Shown one piece after another: positions 1-6,522 of a DNA stretch of 15,395 nt (its first letter is position 1; every line of letters begins with the position of its first letter). Made by a program: the position numbers and the translations under genes. Under the pieces are notes generated by a model that searched no databases, was not told where the DNA came from, and worked only from the letters and a program-made list of their open reading frames with translations. The DNA is from an uncultured bacterium (lineage in GTDB: Bacteria > Actinomycetota > Actinomycetes > S36-B12), in contig CAIVQM010000260.1 of assembly GCA_903908025.1 (NCBI GenBank), positions 1 through 15,395 of the forward strand. Direction: 5' to 3'.

Positions 1-33
1 ATGTGCCTGCCACCTCCATGAATCACGTGATCT

Positions 34-75
34 CGTGCCCGAAAGGGCGTGGGGGTTAAACTCCCCCCTCGCGCA
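34..75 (+). tRNA. tRNA-Leu 3' fragment (partial or relic; possible att site)
   Basis: The segment reads like the 3' part of an actinobacterial tRNA-Leu. Bases 37-48 form a variable-arm hairpin GCCC-GAAA-GGGC, extended by wobble pairs outward. Bases 51-55 and 63-67 form a 5-bp T stem (GGGGG/CCCCC) around a 7-base T loop TTAAACT. Bases 68-74 (CTCGCGC) match an acceptor 3' strand, followed by a discriminator A at 75 and no encoded CCA. Bases 1-33 do not fold into an anticodon or D arm, so only the 3' part is present. The T loop has A where C56 is nearly invariant, so it is unlikely to be functional. The tRNA-Leu assignment rests on remembered similarity of the variable and T arms. Confidence 0.6.
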
Positions 76-82
76 CAGGTGA

Positions 83-113
83 GAAGAGGGCCGGGCGATG
101 CCTGGCCCTCTTC
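83..113. terminator. Strong hairpin, probable factor-independent terminator
   Basis: Bases 83-96 pair with 100-113 as a 14-bp stem (one G-T wobble) around a 3-base loop GAT. It lies 48 bases beyond the stop of the minus-strand gene ending at 161 and 8 bases beyond the tRNA-Leu-like fragment read on the plus strand, so it could terminate either. There is no long T run on either side, which is common for actinobacterial terminators. Confidence 0.6.
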
Positions 114-160
114 AGCACCAGGTGATGTAGAGGTCTCCTTGAGGTCTCCCGGCGACGGAC

Positions 161-892
161 CTACTGGGTCACCTTGGCGAGCCCGTACGTGTACTGGGGC
201 TTGGCAGGGCCTGCGGCCAGGAGGGTCAGACCGGACTGCGTCCCGAGCCCCTGACTCCCCGGTGAGTTCACCTTCCACGAGTCGTCGCAGTCGGTGGCGA
301 CCTGCTTCCACGAGCCGAGGAGACCGGTGCTGTCGAGTGCGTACAGGTTGTTCGACCCGCAGCCCGGGTAGGTGATGCTCACCGACGATCCCAGGGGGAG
401 CGCGACCTTCCCGGCACTCAGGTCAGCCCACTGGAGATTCCTTCGCGCAGCCCCCGAAACCTGCCGAGTCTGCGCGAGAGCGAAAGCAGACGTGGGCGCG
501 GTTGGCTTCGTTCCTAGTCCGAGAACGATGACGCCTCGCTGCACTCCGGAGGCCTGCGAGCCCTTCATGTTGACCGTCCATGCGTTCACTGCTCTGTACG
601 GCAGGCCGGTAACGTTGCAGTTCGTCGGATCCTTCGTGAGCGAGTTGTCGGTGGACACTGTCTGCCATGCGCCATCGGCATCCATCGCGTACATGCTGAC
701 GTTGAGCTTTGGGTTCGACCAGCAGGACCACACGCCGAACGCCTCTCCGTACTGCAGCGTTGACTGCCCCGAGACGAGATCGCGGAAGTGAACGGTGGGG
801 ATGGTGTCCGCGTGCGCCACGGATGGCAAGGCCCCGAGGGACAGGGTCAGCGCGGCGACGGCAGTGACGGCGATACCTCGGGTGCTTCGCAT
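161..892 (-). CDS. Secreted protein with internal tandem duplication, function unknown
   Basis: A 243-residue exported protein of no family I recognise. A signal peptide is clear: Arg2/Arg5, a hydrophobic stretch around 7-22, and a likely cleavage after AHA near residue 28. The mature part is two diverged copies of a ~90-105-residue unit (about 38-144 and 157-243). Both carry DL..G near the start, a D..G.W..V.TD segment, W.VN..GSQ, and an LA...Q end; each copy has two cysteines (57/92 and 178/202) that could form a disulfide. I chose the ATG at 892 over the in-frame ATG at 904 because TATGGT lies 7 bases upstream of 892, the leaderless layout repeated elsewhere here. It is probably a cell-surface or extracellular protein; the paired units suggest a beta-sandwich-like repeat, which is inference. 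Confidence 0.75.
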   Translation of the reverse strand: MRSTRGIAVTAVAALTLSLGALPSVAHADTIPTVHFRDLVSGQSTLQYGEAFGVWSCWSNPKLNVSMYAMDADGAWQTVSTDNSLTKDPTNCNVTGLPYRAVNAWTVNMKGSQASGVQRGVIVLGLGTKPTAPTSAFALAQTRQVSGAARRNLQWADLSAGKVALPLGSSVSITYPGCGSNNLYALDSTGLLGSWKQVATDCDDSWKVNSPGSQGLGTQSGLTLLAAGPAKPQYTYGLAKVTQ

Positions 893-899
893 GGCCCCG

Positions 900-905
900 A
901 CCATA
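900..905 (-). promoter_or_regulatory. -10 element TATGGT of a leaderless promoter
   Basis: On the minus strand TATGGT (TANNNT) ends 7 bases before the ATG at 892, with no Shine-Dalgarno between. I see no convincing -35. Confidence 0.45.
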
Positions 906-956
906 GACGATGCAAGGGGGCGATCCGGGGTCCTCGTCGTTCGGCGACAGCCAGCA

Positions 957-972
957 GGGCGGTTCGCCGCCC
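957..972 (-). terminator. Perfect 6-bp hairpin just past the carotenoid gene stop
   Basis: GGGCGG (957-962) pairs perfectly with CCGCCC (967-972) around the 4-base loop TTCG (plus strand). It begins 5 bases after the stop codon of the minus-strand gene ending at 977, as expected of a terminator, but no T run follows. Confidence 0.5.
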
Positions 973-976
973 ACAG

Positions 977-1936
977 TCACGACGGCGAATCGCTGGGCTT
1001 CCGGCTCCCGTTCGTGCCGATTGCCTGCAGAGCCAAGGCAGCCACGGTGCCCATCGTGAAGAGCGTGACGAGACCAAGGGCTTGCTGCAACGCAATAACG
1101 TTCCAGGTTTGGCCACTGCCATCGATGACCTGGGCGCCACCGGCAATGCTCTCCGTGGGCACTTGCGCGATCCCCATCGCGACATAGACGGCGACTGCCG
1201 CCAGCCAGGTCCCGGGCCTGCCCAGGGCATCGGCACCGGATACCTGCGGCTGCGCCTTCGATCCGCGCAGCCACCAAGCGAACACCAGCATGAACGTGAA
1301 GACGGTCAGATACCAGCCGAGGAAGTTCGTCACGGGAACTCCGAAGTAGGCGCCGCCGTCCTTCCAGATCCACCATTCGCGCACGGTGGAACTACTCGGA
1401 TCGAAGGTGAGGTCCCACATGACCATGAATATCGCTGCGAATGCGGGGACTGTCACTACCGACCAGCCGGACAGTGGGCGACGCCACTGACGCAGCACGA
1501 TCAACGCCATGGTCCACGAGGCATAGGCGGCACCGACGTACGCGGCGCCAACCAGGACCGGAACCAGGAAGATCTTCGGTCCGAGCGCATCGGTGTAGTC
1601 GTAATCGCCGAACGGGAAGCCAGTGAGGATGCCGATGTTCTCGTAGAGATTGCTGATCACCAGCGTGACGACGTAGAAGAGCACGACATCGCGGCCACGG
1701 TAGAGCGTGAGCATGTGCATCACGACGAAGATGTTCAGGAGCAGGTTGAAGAACAATGGGCCCAGCGCGGTGGGATACCAGGGCGTTACAGCGAGAATGG
1801 CCTGCAGCAGGAACAGCGCAGCTACCAGGTAGACCAACGTCTGAAAACCCGGGCGGCGAGTGAGTGGCGCACTAGTTAGCATTCGCGCATCGTGACACGT
1901 CGATTCTTTCGTGGCGTGAAGACCGCGCGTGTTCAT
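977..1936 (-). CDS. cruF: CruF/DUF422-family carotenoid biosynthesis membrane protein
   Basis: A polytopic membrane protein of the carotenoid 1,2-hydratase family (Pfam Caroten_synth, DUF422), which adds water to the 1,2 double bond of acyclic carotenoid ends. About seven hydrophobic segments are visible. Family signatures are present: SNLYENIG..TGFPFG.Y.Y around 95-114, the VPVLV segment near 125, and WDL..DP followed by WW.W..GG.YFGVP..NF.GW around 174-208. The 319-residue length fits the family. The start is uncertain: ATG 1936 gives an 18-residue polar extension, while ATG 1882 starts closer to the first membrane segment and has a CACGAT box 6 bases upstream. No crtE, crtB, crtI, lycopene cyclase or elongase gene is beside it, so it must act on carotenoids made elsewhere. 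Bisanhydrobacterioruberin-type hydratases belong to the same family, so the exact substrate is open. Confidence 0.8.
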   Translation of the reverse strand: MNTRGLHATKESTCHDARMLTSAPLTRRPGFQTLVYLVAALFLLQAILAVTPWYPTALGPLFFNLLLNIFVVMHMLTLYRGRDVVLFYVVTLVISNLYENIGILTGFPFGDYDYTDALGPKIFLVPVLVGAAYVGAAYASWTMALIVLRQWRRPLSGWSVVTVPAFAAIFMVMWDLTFDPSSSTVREWWIWKDGGAYFGVPVTNFLGWYLTVFTFMLVFAWWLRGSKAQPQVSGADALGRPGTWLAAVAVYVAMGIAQVPTESIAGGAQVIDGSGQTWNVIALQQALGLVTLFTMGTVAALALQAIGTNGSRKPSDSPS

Positions 1937-2067
1937 GTGCTGATGTCAACCACAGGAACGCGGCGAAGCGACCTCGTGGACTCCCGGTGAACTCAAGCCC
2001 GTAGGCGCATTTGTCCGATTCGGTCGTACGGAGGCCGCTGGCTGCACATGATCTCCTTCACCAGACA

Positions 2068-2089
2068 GGGCCCCGGCGATCCCGGGCCT
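2068..2089. terminator. Possible terminator hairpin between minus-strand genes
   Basis: GGCCC (2069-2073) pairs with GGGCC (2084-2088), with a one-base bulge at 2074 and two further inner G-C pairs around a 5-base loop. The plus-strand side is followed by TTTGTCTTCT. It lies ~48 bases past the stop of the minus-strand gene ending at 2137, although the T-rich tail is on the other strand. The rest of 1937-2136 shows nothing I can name. Confidence 0.35.
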
Positions 2090-2136
2090 TTGTCTTCTCA
2101 TCACTCGCTTTCCCTGCGGTGAGGATCGCGGAGGTG

Positions 2137-3273
2137 TCAGTCGCCGCTCCATGGCGTGTTGAGGCGCGCGTCATAGGAACCCCAGACGGCGTTGGGGTTC
2201 TGAACCCACGCTGTGCCATCCCACAGGATGGTGCGCTCGCACACCCAGCCACCAGTCTGGTTGTTCGCCCATTCGGCCCATGATAGATCCCAGCCAACTC
2301 GACACATGTCGGCCTGCTGCCGTCCGTAAGCCTGGAGCCACGGCGGCGGTGGCGCCGCCGAATCCCCACTGCCCGTGCCGACCGCGGCCGAGAGCGTCGT
2401 CGCGGAGACACCCGTGTAGCCACCGGGGGGAGGTGAGAACTCCACCAGATAACCACTGGGAGATTGGCCGGATCCGATGATGTTCACGTCGTGCCACGCG
2501 CCAATCGTTCCTCGCCAGTTCGTGCCGGCGTAGTCCTCGTCACCGGCGTTGTTGGGTTCGCCCGTCGCCCAGGACGCGTAGTTGTACGGCGCGACGGTGG
2601 ATCCACTGGCCGTGCCGACCCAGAACGTGGTCCCCGCTTCCGGGCCATCCGCCCACTTCCACGTGCCCTCCGTCGCGAAGTCGCTGCCGCCGATCCAGAT
2701 GTTCGGTGCGTTGACGTTCTGCTTGACGAACGTGTTCTCTGCCGCGCTCGTGATGTTGACCAGATAACCGGTAGCTCCGTTCCGAATCTGGGTGAGCGCA
2801 GCTCCCTTGGCGGCTATCCAGGCGATACCGGTGCTGGCGGTGTACTGGTAGAAGTGATCGCCCGGCGCGGAGTAGTACAGGCCGGCGGCATTGGGAGCAG
2901 CGGTGACGTTGATGGTGAACGCTCCCTGCGCGGCCCCAGTGGAGATGAGCATGGTGGCCAGTGCAGTGTTCACGTCGGCCTGAGTGCCGATGAAGCTGAT
3001 CTCCGTCAGTGTGCTCGTGAACGAGTATCCGTAGGCGGGTGTGAGGCCGGTAGTCGTGCCGAACTGGAAGGTCGTGCCCGCGGGGGCATTGTTCAGCGAG
3101 ACGCCGACGAGGAGCGTGCCGGTAATGCTGACGGTGATCGTCCCTGGCGACTGGTTCGCCGTACTCGGCTGCAACTGCAGGTCAACAGCCTGGGCCGGCG
3201 ACGCGAGGCTCAAACCCATGAGTGCCAGCGCTGCCATTAAGAACACGAGTGAGATGGCACGTCGCATCAGCAT
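2137..3273 (-). CDS. Secreted C-type-lectin-like domain protein with two-cysteine C-terminal module
   Basis: A 378-residue exported protein. Residues 1-29 form a signal peptide (RR at 4-5, hydrophobic core, cleavage after AQA). Residues ~30-130 look like a cadherin- or Calx-like beta domain (a TEISFIGTQADVNTALA segment). Residues ~136-280 are a C-type-lectin-like fold: GDHFYQY opening, WIGGSD, EG.W.W.DG, YASWATGEPNN and a WHDV...GYLVEF close. EPN is the calcium/mannose-type ligand motif of lectins, and WHD replaces the usual WND. A Ser/Pro-rich linker leads to a module at ~312-357 with Cys324 and Cys345 around SWAEWA and TGG, shared with the secreted protein at 4065-5003. The start is well fixed: GGAGGAGA at 3276-3283 lies directly upstream of the ATG. 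Likely role: extracellular carbohydrate or surface binding (inference). Confidence 0.8.
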   Translation of the reverse strand: MLMRRAISLVFLMAALALMGLSLASPAQAVDLQLQPSTANQSPGTITVSITGTLLVGVSLNNAPAGTTFQFGTTTGLTPAYGYSFTSTLTEISFIGTQADVNTALATMLISTGAAQGAFTINVTAAPNAAGLYYSAPGDHFYQYTASTGIAWIAAKGAALTQIRNGATGYLVNITSAAENTFVKQNVNAPNIWIGGSDFATEGTWKWADGPEAGTTFWVGTASGSTVAPYNYASWATGEPNNAGDEDYAGTNWRGTIGAWHDVNIIGSGQSPSGYLVEFSPPPGGYTGVSATTLSAAVGTGSGDSAAPPPPWLQAYGRQQADMCRVGWDLSWAEWANNQTGGWVCERTILWDGTAWVQNPNAVWGSYDARLNTPWSGD

Positions 3274-3275
3274 GG

Positions 3276-3283
3276 TCTCCTCC
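3276..3283 (-). promoter_or_regulatory. Strong Shine-Dalgarno GGAGGAGA
   Basis: Minus-strand GGAGG lies 5 bases before the ATG at 3273. It is the strongest ribosome binding site in the window and fixes that start. Confidence 0.75.
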
Positions 3284-3475
3284 AGGGTTCAGGACACGGG
3301 CCCTGCGCGGCTTACCCGGTCCCGGACGGTAGCAGGGCGGAGCCCACGAAAGCGCGGAATTCGGTTCCACCCGCCAGTCCTTTCTACTGCTCACCCGGGC
3401 CAGCTACTGAGAAGCCACGTGGCCTCGTGCCACACTTGCCGGCCAACGCCGGATTCGATCCCGGCATCTACGGTC

Positions 3476-3481
3476 GGGAGG
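3476..3481 (+). promoter_or_regulatory. Shine-Dalgarno GGGAGG
   Basis: GGGAGG lies 7 bases before the ATG at 3489 and supports that start. Confidence 0.65.
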
Positions 3482-3488
3482 ACTGACC

Positions 3489-3965
3489 ATGCCTGACCAC
3501 GGACACACCACTGACACCGTCAATCTGGACGGACAGCTCGCCGTCGCGGCCGTCGACTTCCGGTCGACTCGGGTGTACGCCATCGACGCCGAGTCGATGT
3601 CACGACCCGAGCGGATTACCGCTTCCGACCCCCGCGGTCTGTCGAAGAACGTCTACCACCGTGCGGGCAACCCCGACGGTACCTACGAGGACGACTCGGA
3701 CGAGTACTGGCGCGATCTGGCCCATCACCTCGAGCGTGCAGACAGCATCGTGCTGCTCGGTCACGGCAAGGGCAAGGCCAGTGCAGCTCAGCACCTGGTG
3801 GCGTGGATGACGCACCACGCGAGCGCGACCGCGTCGAAGGTGGTCGCTGTCCTTCGCGTCGACGTTGACGATCTCACCGACGAGCAGGTCCTACGCCTTG
3901 GCCAGCAGGCCTTCGGCATCGACCCGGCCCGTGATCACGGTGACTCTCAGCGCGGAGCCGAGTAG
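3489..3965 (+). CDS. Small cytosolic protein resembling eRF1-like 'translational machinery' proteins
   Basis: A 158-residue acidic, soluble protein with no signal peptide or membrane segment. The pattern recalls short bacterial proteins annotated as 'translational machinery protein' (eRF1/pelota domain-like): a first strand AAVDFRSTRVYAID (~20-33), a segment LSKNVYHRAGN (~51-61) where relatives have a histidine/lysine-rich stretch, then a helix DEYWRDLAHHLERAD leading into SIVLLGHGKGKASAAQHL (~86-103), and an end strand KVVAVLRVDVDDLTDEQ. The glycine-rich turn GHGKGK corresponds to the GP(G/A).AK turn of those relatives. The match is by fold pattern only, so the family call is moderate. It stands alone between genes for secreted proteins with its own Shine-Dalgarno, and nothing links it to them. 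Ribosome- or tRNA-related action would be a guess. Confidence 0.65.
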   Translation: MPDHGHTTDTVNLDGQLAVAAVDFRSTRVYAIDAESMSRPERITASDPRGLSKNVYHRAGNPDGTYEDDSDEYWRDLAHHLERADSIVLLGHGKGKASAAQHLVAWMTHHASATASKVVAVLRVDVDDLTDEQVLRLGQQAFGIDPARDHGDSQRGAE

Positions 3966-4051
3966 TCCGGCTGCACTTACTGACCTGTTCTTCCTCAGTC
4001 ACGTACGCGCGGCGGTGCGCCCGCTACGACCGACTCACGTACCGCAGGGCC

Positions 4052-4057
4052 TATCCT
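4052..4057 (+). promoter_or_regulatory. -10 element TATCCT of a leaderless promoter
   Basis: TATCCT (TANNNT) ends 7 bases before the ATG at 4065, and there is no Shine-Dalgarno in between. The -35 is unclear. Confidence 0.5.
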
Positions 4058-4064
4058 GCCCACC

Positions 4065-5003
4065 ATGCTCGCCACTGGAAGAACCCTTCGCACAGTCGCT
4101 TCTGACATCGCCGCAGTGACAACGAGGCTTCCTCTGACGGTGGCGCTGGCAGTTGTCGCTTGCACCCTGGTGGCTCTTGCGGCGCCGGCGCAAGCGTCCA
4201 CCACCTGTCAGGCCGGCGGCGCGTGCGCCATCGGTGATGTCGGACCGGGCGGCGGCATCGTGTTCATCGCTCCGGGAACGACCGGCAACTCCAGCGGGAA
4301 GTTCTTCGAAGCCGCTCCGAACACATGGAACGGCTCGGCACCGGATGGCACGGCGCAGTGGTGCAACGCAACGAATGCATCGGTTGCCGGACTGGGGACG
4401 GTGATCGGCACGGGCATCACGAACTCCGCCTCCATCGCCACTGCCTGCACGTCGGTGGGCACGGACGACGCGGCCGAGTACGTCAGGAGCAGGACGATCG
4501 GAGGCCTGACGGATTGGTTCCTGCCGTCACAGGACGAGATGCTCGCGCTGTATGGCCAGCGTGCGTACCTCACGGGTGCATACGCCACGAACCAGGCGGA
4601 CTCCGACGCTGCCCGCTATCTGACGTCTTCTCAGCAGAGCGACTACGTGGTCGGCTTCTCTAACGCATCCGGCGCCTACATGCAGGGCTCAGGAGCACCC
4701 GGGACCATCGCCCTAATCTCCAAGGCGTACCCCTTCGCGGTGCGTCCGGTTCGCATGTTCACTGCGGCAGTCGCCAGTTCGGTCTCGACAGCCCCAGCCT
4801 CGCCAGCCGACATCCTGCAGCAGGTGGGCCGACTTCATGGTCAGGTTTGTAGCTCGCTTTCCCTTCCTGCGCTTGATCCGGCAGGTGTGTCCGGTGGGTG
4901 GCAGGACTCATGGGCCGAATGGGCGGTCCCCGTCACCGGCGGACCGGTGTGCACGCGGATGCTCCACTACAGCGCACGGAGCGCTAGCTGGATGCTGATC
5001 TAG
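4065..5003 (+). CDS. Secreted DUF1566-like protein with two-cysteine C-terminal module
   Basis: A 312-residue exported protein. A ~21-residue polar N-terminus precedes a hydrophobic core (~22-40) and a cleavage site after AQA near 44. Residues ~55-233 match the DUF1566/Lcl C-terminal pattern: GDVGPGGGIVFI, FEAAP..W, WCN, an IGTGI.NSASIATAC segment, GGLTDWFLPS.DEM..LY (~146-163), a YLTSSQ strand and F.VRPVRMF (~224-232). In relatives this fold is found in cell-surface and lipoproteins. Residues ~250-310 form a second module with Cys262 and Cys296 around SWAEWA and TGG, shared with the lectin-like protein at 2137-3273. A TATCCT box 7 bases upstream supports a leaderless transcript from ATG 4065; an in-frame GTG at 4116 would give a more ordinary signal peptide. 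Function unknown; surface location is well supported. Confidence 0.75.
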   Translation: MLATGRTLRTVASDIAAVTTRLPLTVALAVVACTLVALAAPAQASTTCQAGGACAIGDVGPGGGIVFIAPGTTGNSSGKFFEAAPNTWNGSAPDGTAQWCNATNASVAGLGTVIGTGITNSASIATACTSVGTDDAAEYVRSRTIGGLTDWFLPSQDEMLALYGQRAYLTGAYATNQADSDAARYLTSSQQSDYVVGFSNASGAYMQGSGAPGTIALISKAYPFAVRPVRMFTAAVASSVSTAPASPADILQQVGRLHGQVCSSLSLPALDPAGVSGGWQDSWAEWAVPVTGGPVCTRMLHYSARSASWMLI

Positions 5004-5045
5004 TCGCGGAGTTTGGCGATCGCAGCGGACGCGCTCCGGTGACGG

Positions 5046-6437
5046 CTACTTCTTGATCGTCACGCTCTTCGACGTCGCAGGTGCTCCGGAGCCGTACTTG
5101 TTCTTGGTCTGGACCGCGAACTTGTAGCTCTTACCGCCGGTGAGCCCCTTGATGGTGCACTTCGTGCTCGTTGTGCTGCACGTTGCACCACCGGGCAGGG
5201 CCGTCACGACGTAGCCCGTCACGGACGATGAGGTGGACGCCTTCCACGAGATCGTCGCCTGCTTGGACGTCGAGATGTTGACCGAGACGCTGGTCGGAGC
5301 CTTTGCCAGAGTCGACGAGGACAGGGTCACAACGGAGACGGTGCCGTCCTTGGAGTTCGCCGACAGCATCTTCGAACCGGAGGGTGCGAGCGCGATGCCC
5401 ATCGGGCCGTTGCCCACCTGGTAGGTCGCCTTGACGGCGTTGGTGCTCGTGCTGATGACCGAGACGGTGGAGCCTCCGTAGTTCGGCACGTAGATGCTGG
5501 CACCGGACTTGTCCATGATGGGGTCGCCGGGGGTGGAGCCCACCGGCACCGTTGCGATCACCTTGGCCGGGCTCGCATCGAGTGATACGACGGACACCGA
5601 CTTCGATCCGGCATTGGCGACGAACACCCGGGAGCCATCGATGTTCACCGCGGGCATGGCCGGCTTCGAGCCGACGCTGACGAACTGAATCGGGGCTCCG
5701 CCGGACTGGCTCAGTTGCACGAGAGACGAGTAGGTGGTGCTGGAGACGAACACGGCGTTCCATCCGGACATGCCGGGTGAGACGGCAGCGCCGGTGATCT
5801 GGCCACCGATCGTGGATGTGCTCGTGACCGTGTTGGTGTTGGTGTCGACGAGTGAGATCGTGCCGCCGTTTCCGTTGGGCACGAACAGCGTTGTGCCGTA
5901 GGACTGGTACTGGTCACCTGTCCCGAGGATGCCCGTTGTGGGATCGGTGCCGACGGGGATGGTGGCCACCACGGCATTGCTCGTGAGATCGATGACGGAG
6001 ACGGTGTTGGTGCCGAAGTTGGACACGTACGCGCGGTTCCCCGTGACGAGCGGCTTTCCCGGTGAGTCACCCACAGAGATCGTCGCTGTCACCGTGTTGG
6101 TGGCGGTGCTGATGACCTGCACCTTGTCGTCACCATTGCAGGCGACAACGACCTTGGAGCCATCCCCGGAGATCGCCGGCGGCTGGGGGTTCGAGCAGAC
6201 GGGGATGTTCGCCGCGAGCGCCCCAGACGAGACGTTGATGACGTTGACCGTGTCCGTGCCGGCGTTCGATACGTACGCCCGTGAACTGTCGGGCGTGACG
6301 ACGATGCCAGTGGGCTTGCCCGTCACCTTCACCGTGACGATGGCCGATGCTGCCCATGCCGGTGTGGCGGGCAGGGCTGCGAGCAGCACGGCGCCGCCGG
6401 CGAGGGCGGTCAGGGCACGAACGCGTCGACTGATCAT
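5046..6437 (-). CDS. Secreted YVTN-type beta-propeller with C-terminal Fn3-like domain
   Basis: A 463-residue exported protein. The signal peptide spans ~1-29 (RR at 4-5, cleavage after AWA). From ~32 to ~375 it consists of ~42-residue repeats of the 40-residue YVTN beta-propeller family: segments such as RAYVSNAGTDTVNVI, RAYVSNFGTNTVSVID, SIYVPNYGGSTVSVI and SNAVVATIPVGTDP recur with regular spacing, giving about seven to eight blades. Residues ~381-462 are a fibronectin type III-like domain (ATISWKAS, GYVV.A, Y.F.V...N.YG.G) with a possible disulfide between Cys420 and Cys427. The protein ends in KK with no membrane anchor or sorting signal, so it is probably released or held non-covalently. 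Such propellers are often adhesive or structural; no catalytic motif was seen. TAGCCT lies 6 bases before the ATG, suggesting a leaderless transcript. Confidence 0.85.
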   Translation of the reverse strand: MISRRVRALTALAGGAVLLAALPATPAWAASAIVTVKVTGKPTGIVVTPDSSRAYVSNAGTDTVNVINVSSGALAANIPVCSNPQPPAISGDGSKVVVACNGDDKVQVISTATNTVTATISVGDSPGKPLVTGNRAYVSNFGTNTVSVIDLTSNAVVATIPVGTDPTTGILGTGDQYQSYGTTLFVPNGNGGTISLVDTNTNTVTSTSTIGGQITGAAVSPGMSGWNAVFVSSTTYSSLVQLSQSGGAPIQFVSVGSKPAMPAVNIDGSRVFVANAGSKSVSVVSLDASPAKVIATVPVGSTPGDPIMDKSGASIYVPNYGGSTVSVISTSTNAVKATYQVGNGPMGIALAPSGSKMLSANSKDGTVSVVTLSSSTLAKAPTSVSVNISTSKQATISWKASTSSSVTGYVVTALPGGATCSTTSTKCTIKGLTGGKSYKFAVQTKNKYGSGAPATSKSVTIKK

Positions 6438-6443
6438 GGCTAG

Positions 6444-6449
6444 AGGCTA
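6444..6449 (-). promoter_or_regulatory. -10 element TAGCCT of a leaderless promoter
   Basis: Minus-strand TAGCCT (TANNNT) ends 6 bases before the ATG at 6437. No Shine-Dalgarno is present. Confidence 0.45.
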
Positions 6450-6511
6450 GGGCAGCAAGGGGTTTCAGGTGCCAGGAATCAGCCGTCTACGCTGTGGCTT
6501 CCACGGACATC

Positions 6512-6517
6512 AAGGAG
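6512..6517 (+). promoter_or_regulatory. Shine-Dalgarno AAGGAG
   Basis: AAGGAG lies 5 bases before the ATG at 6523 and decides that start over an in-frame ATG at 6469. Confidence 0.65.
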
Positions 6518-6522
6518 CCTCC

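Larger units (their letters stand above)
3274..3488. other. Divergent intergenic region with inverted repeats
   Basis: This 215-base gap separates the lectin-like gene (minus) and the gene at 3489 (plus), so both promoters should lie here. GCCCTGC (3300-3306) and GCAGGGC (3332-3338) form a perfect 7-bp inverted repeat with a 25-base spacer, close upstream of the lectin-like gene. GCCGG (3448-3452) and CCGGC (3461-3465) form a smaller one upstream of 3489. No confident -10/-35 pair was found. Confidence 0.4.

Noticed and set aside
423..1376. Second minus-strand frame of 317 codons
   Set aside because: Runs across the ends of both the carotenoid gene and the first secreted protein in another frame. 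The product is Arg-rich and non-globular.
788..1879. Long open frame on the plus strand (363 codons)
   Set aside because: It is antisense to the carotenoid gene, whose product has clear family motifs and membrane segments. The plus-strand product is Arg/Gly/His-rich and has no recognisable domain, as expected of a GC-rich shadow frame.
5004..5045. Terminator between the convergent DUF1566-like and YVTN genes
   Set aside because: Only a 5-bp stem (CGGAG 5007-5011 with CTCCG 5034-5038) with a 22-base loop can be drawn, which is not convincing.
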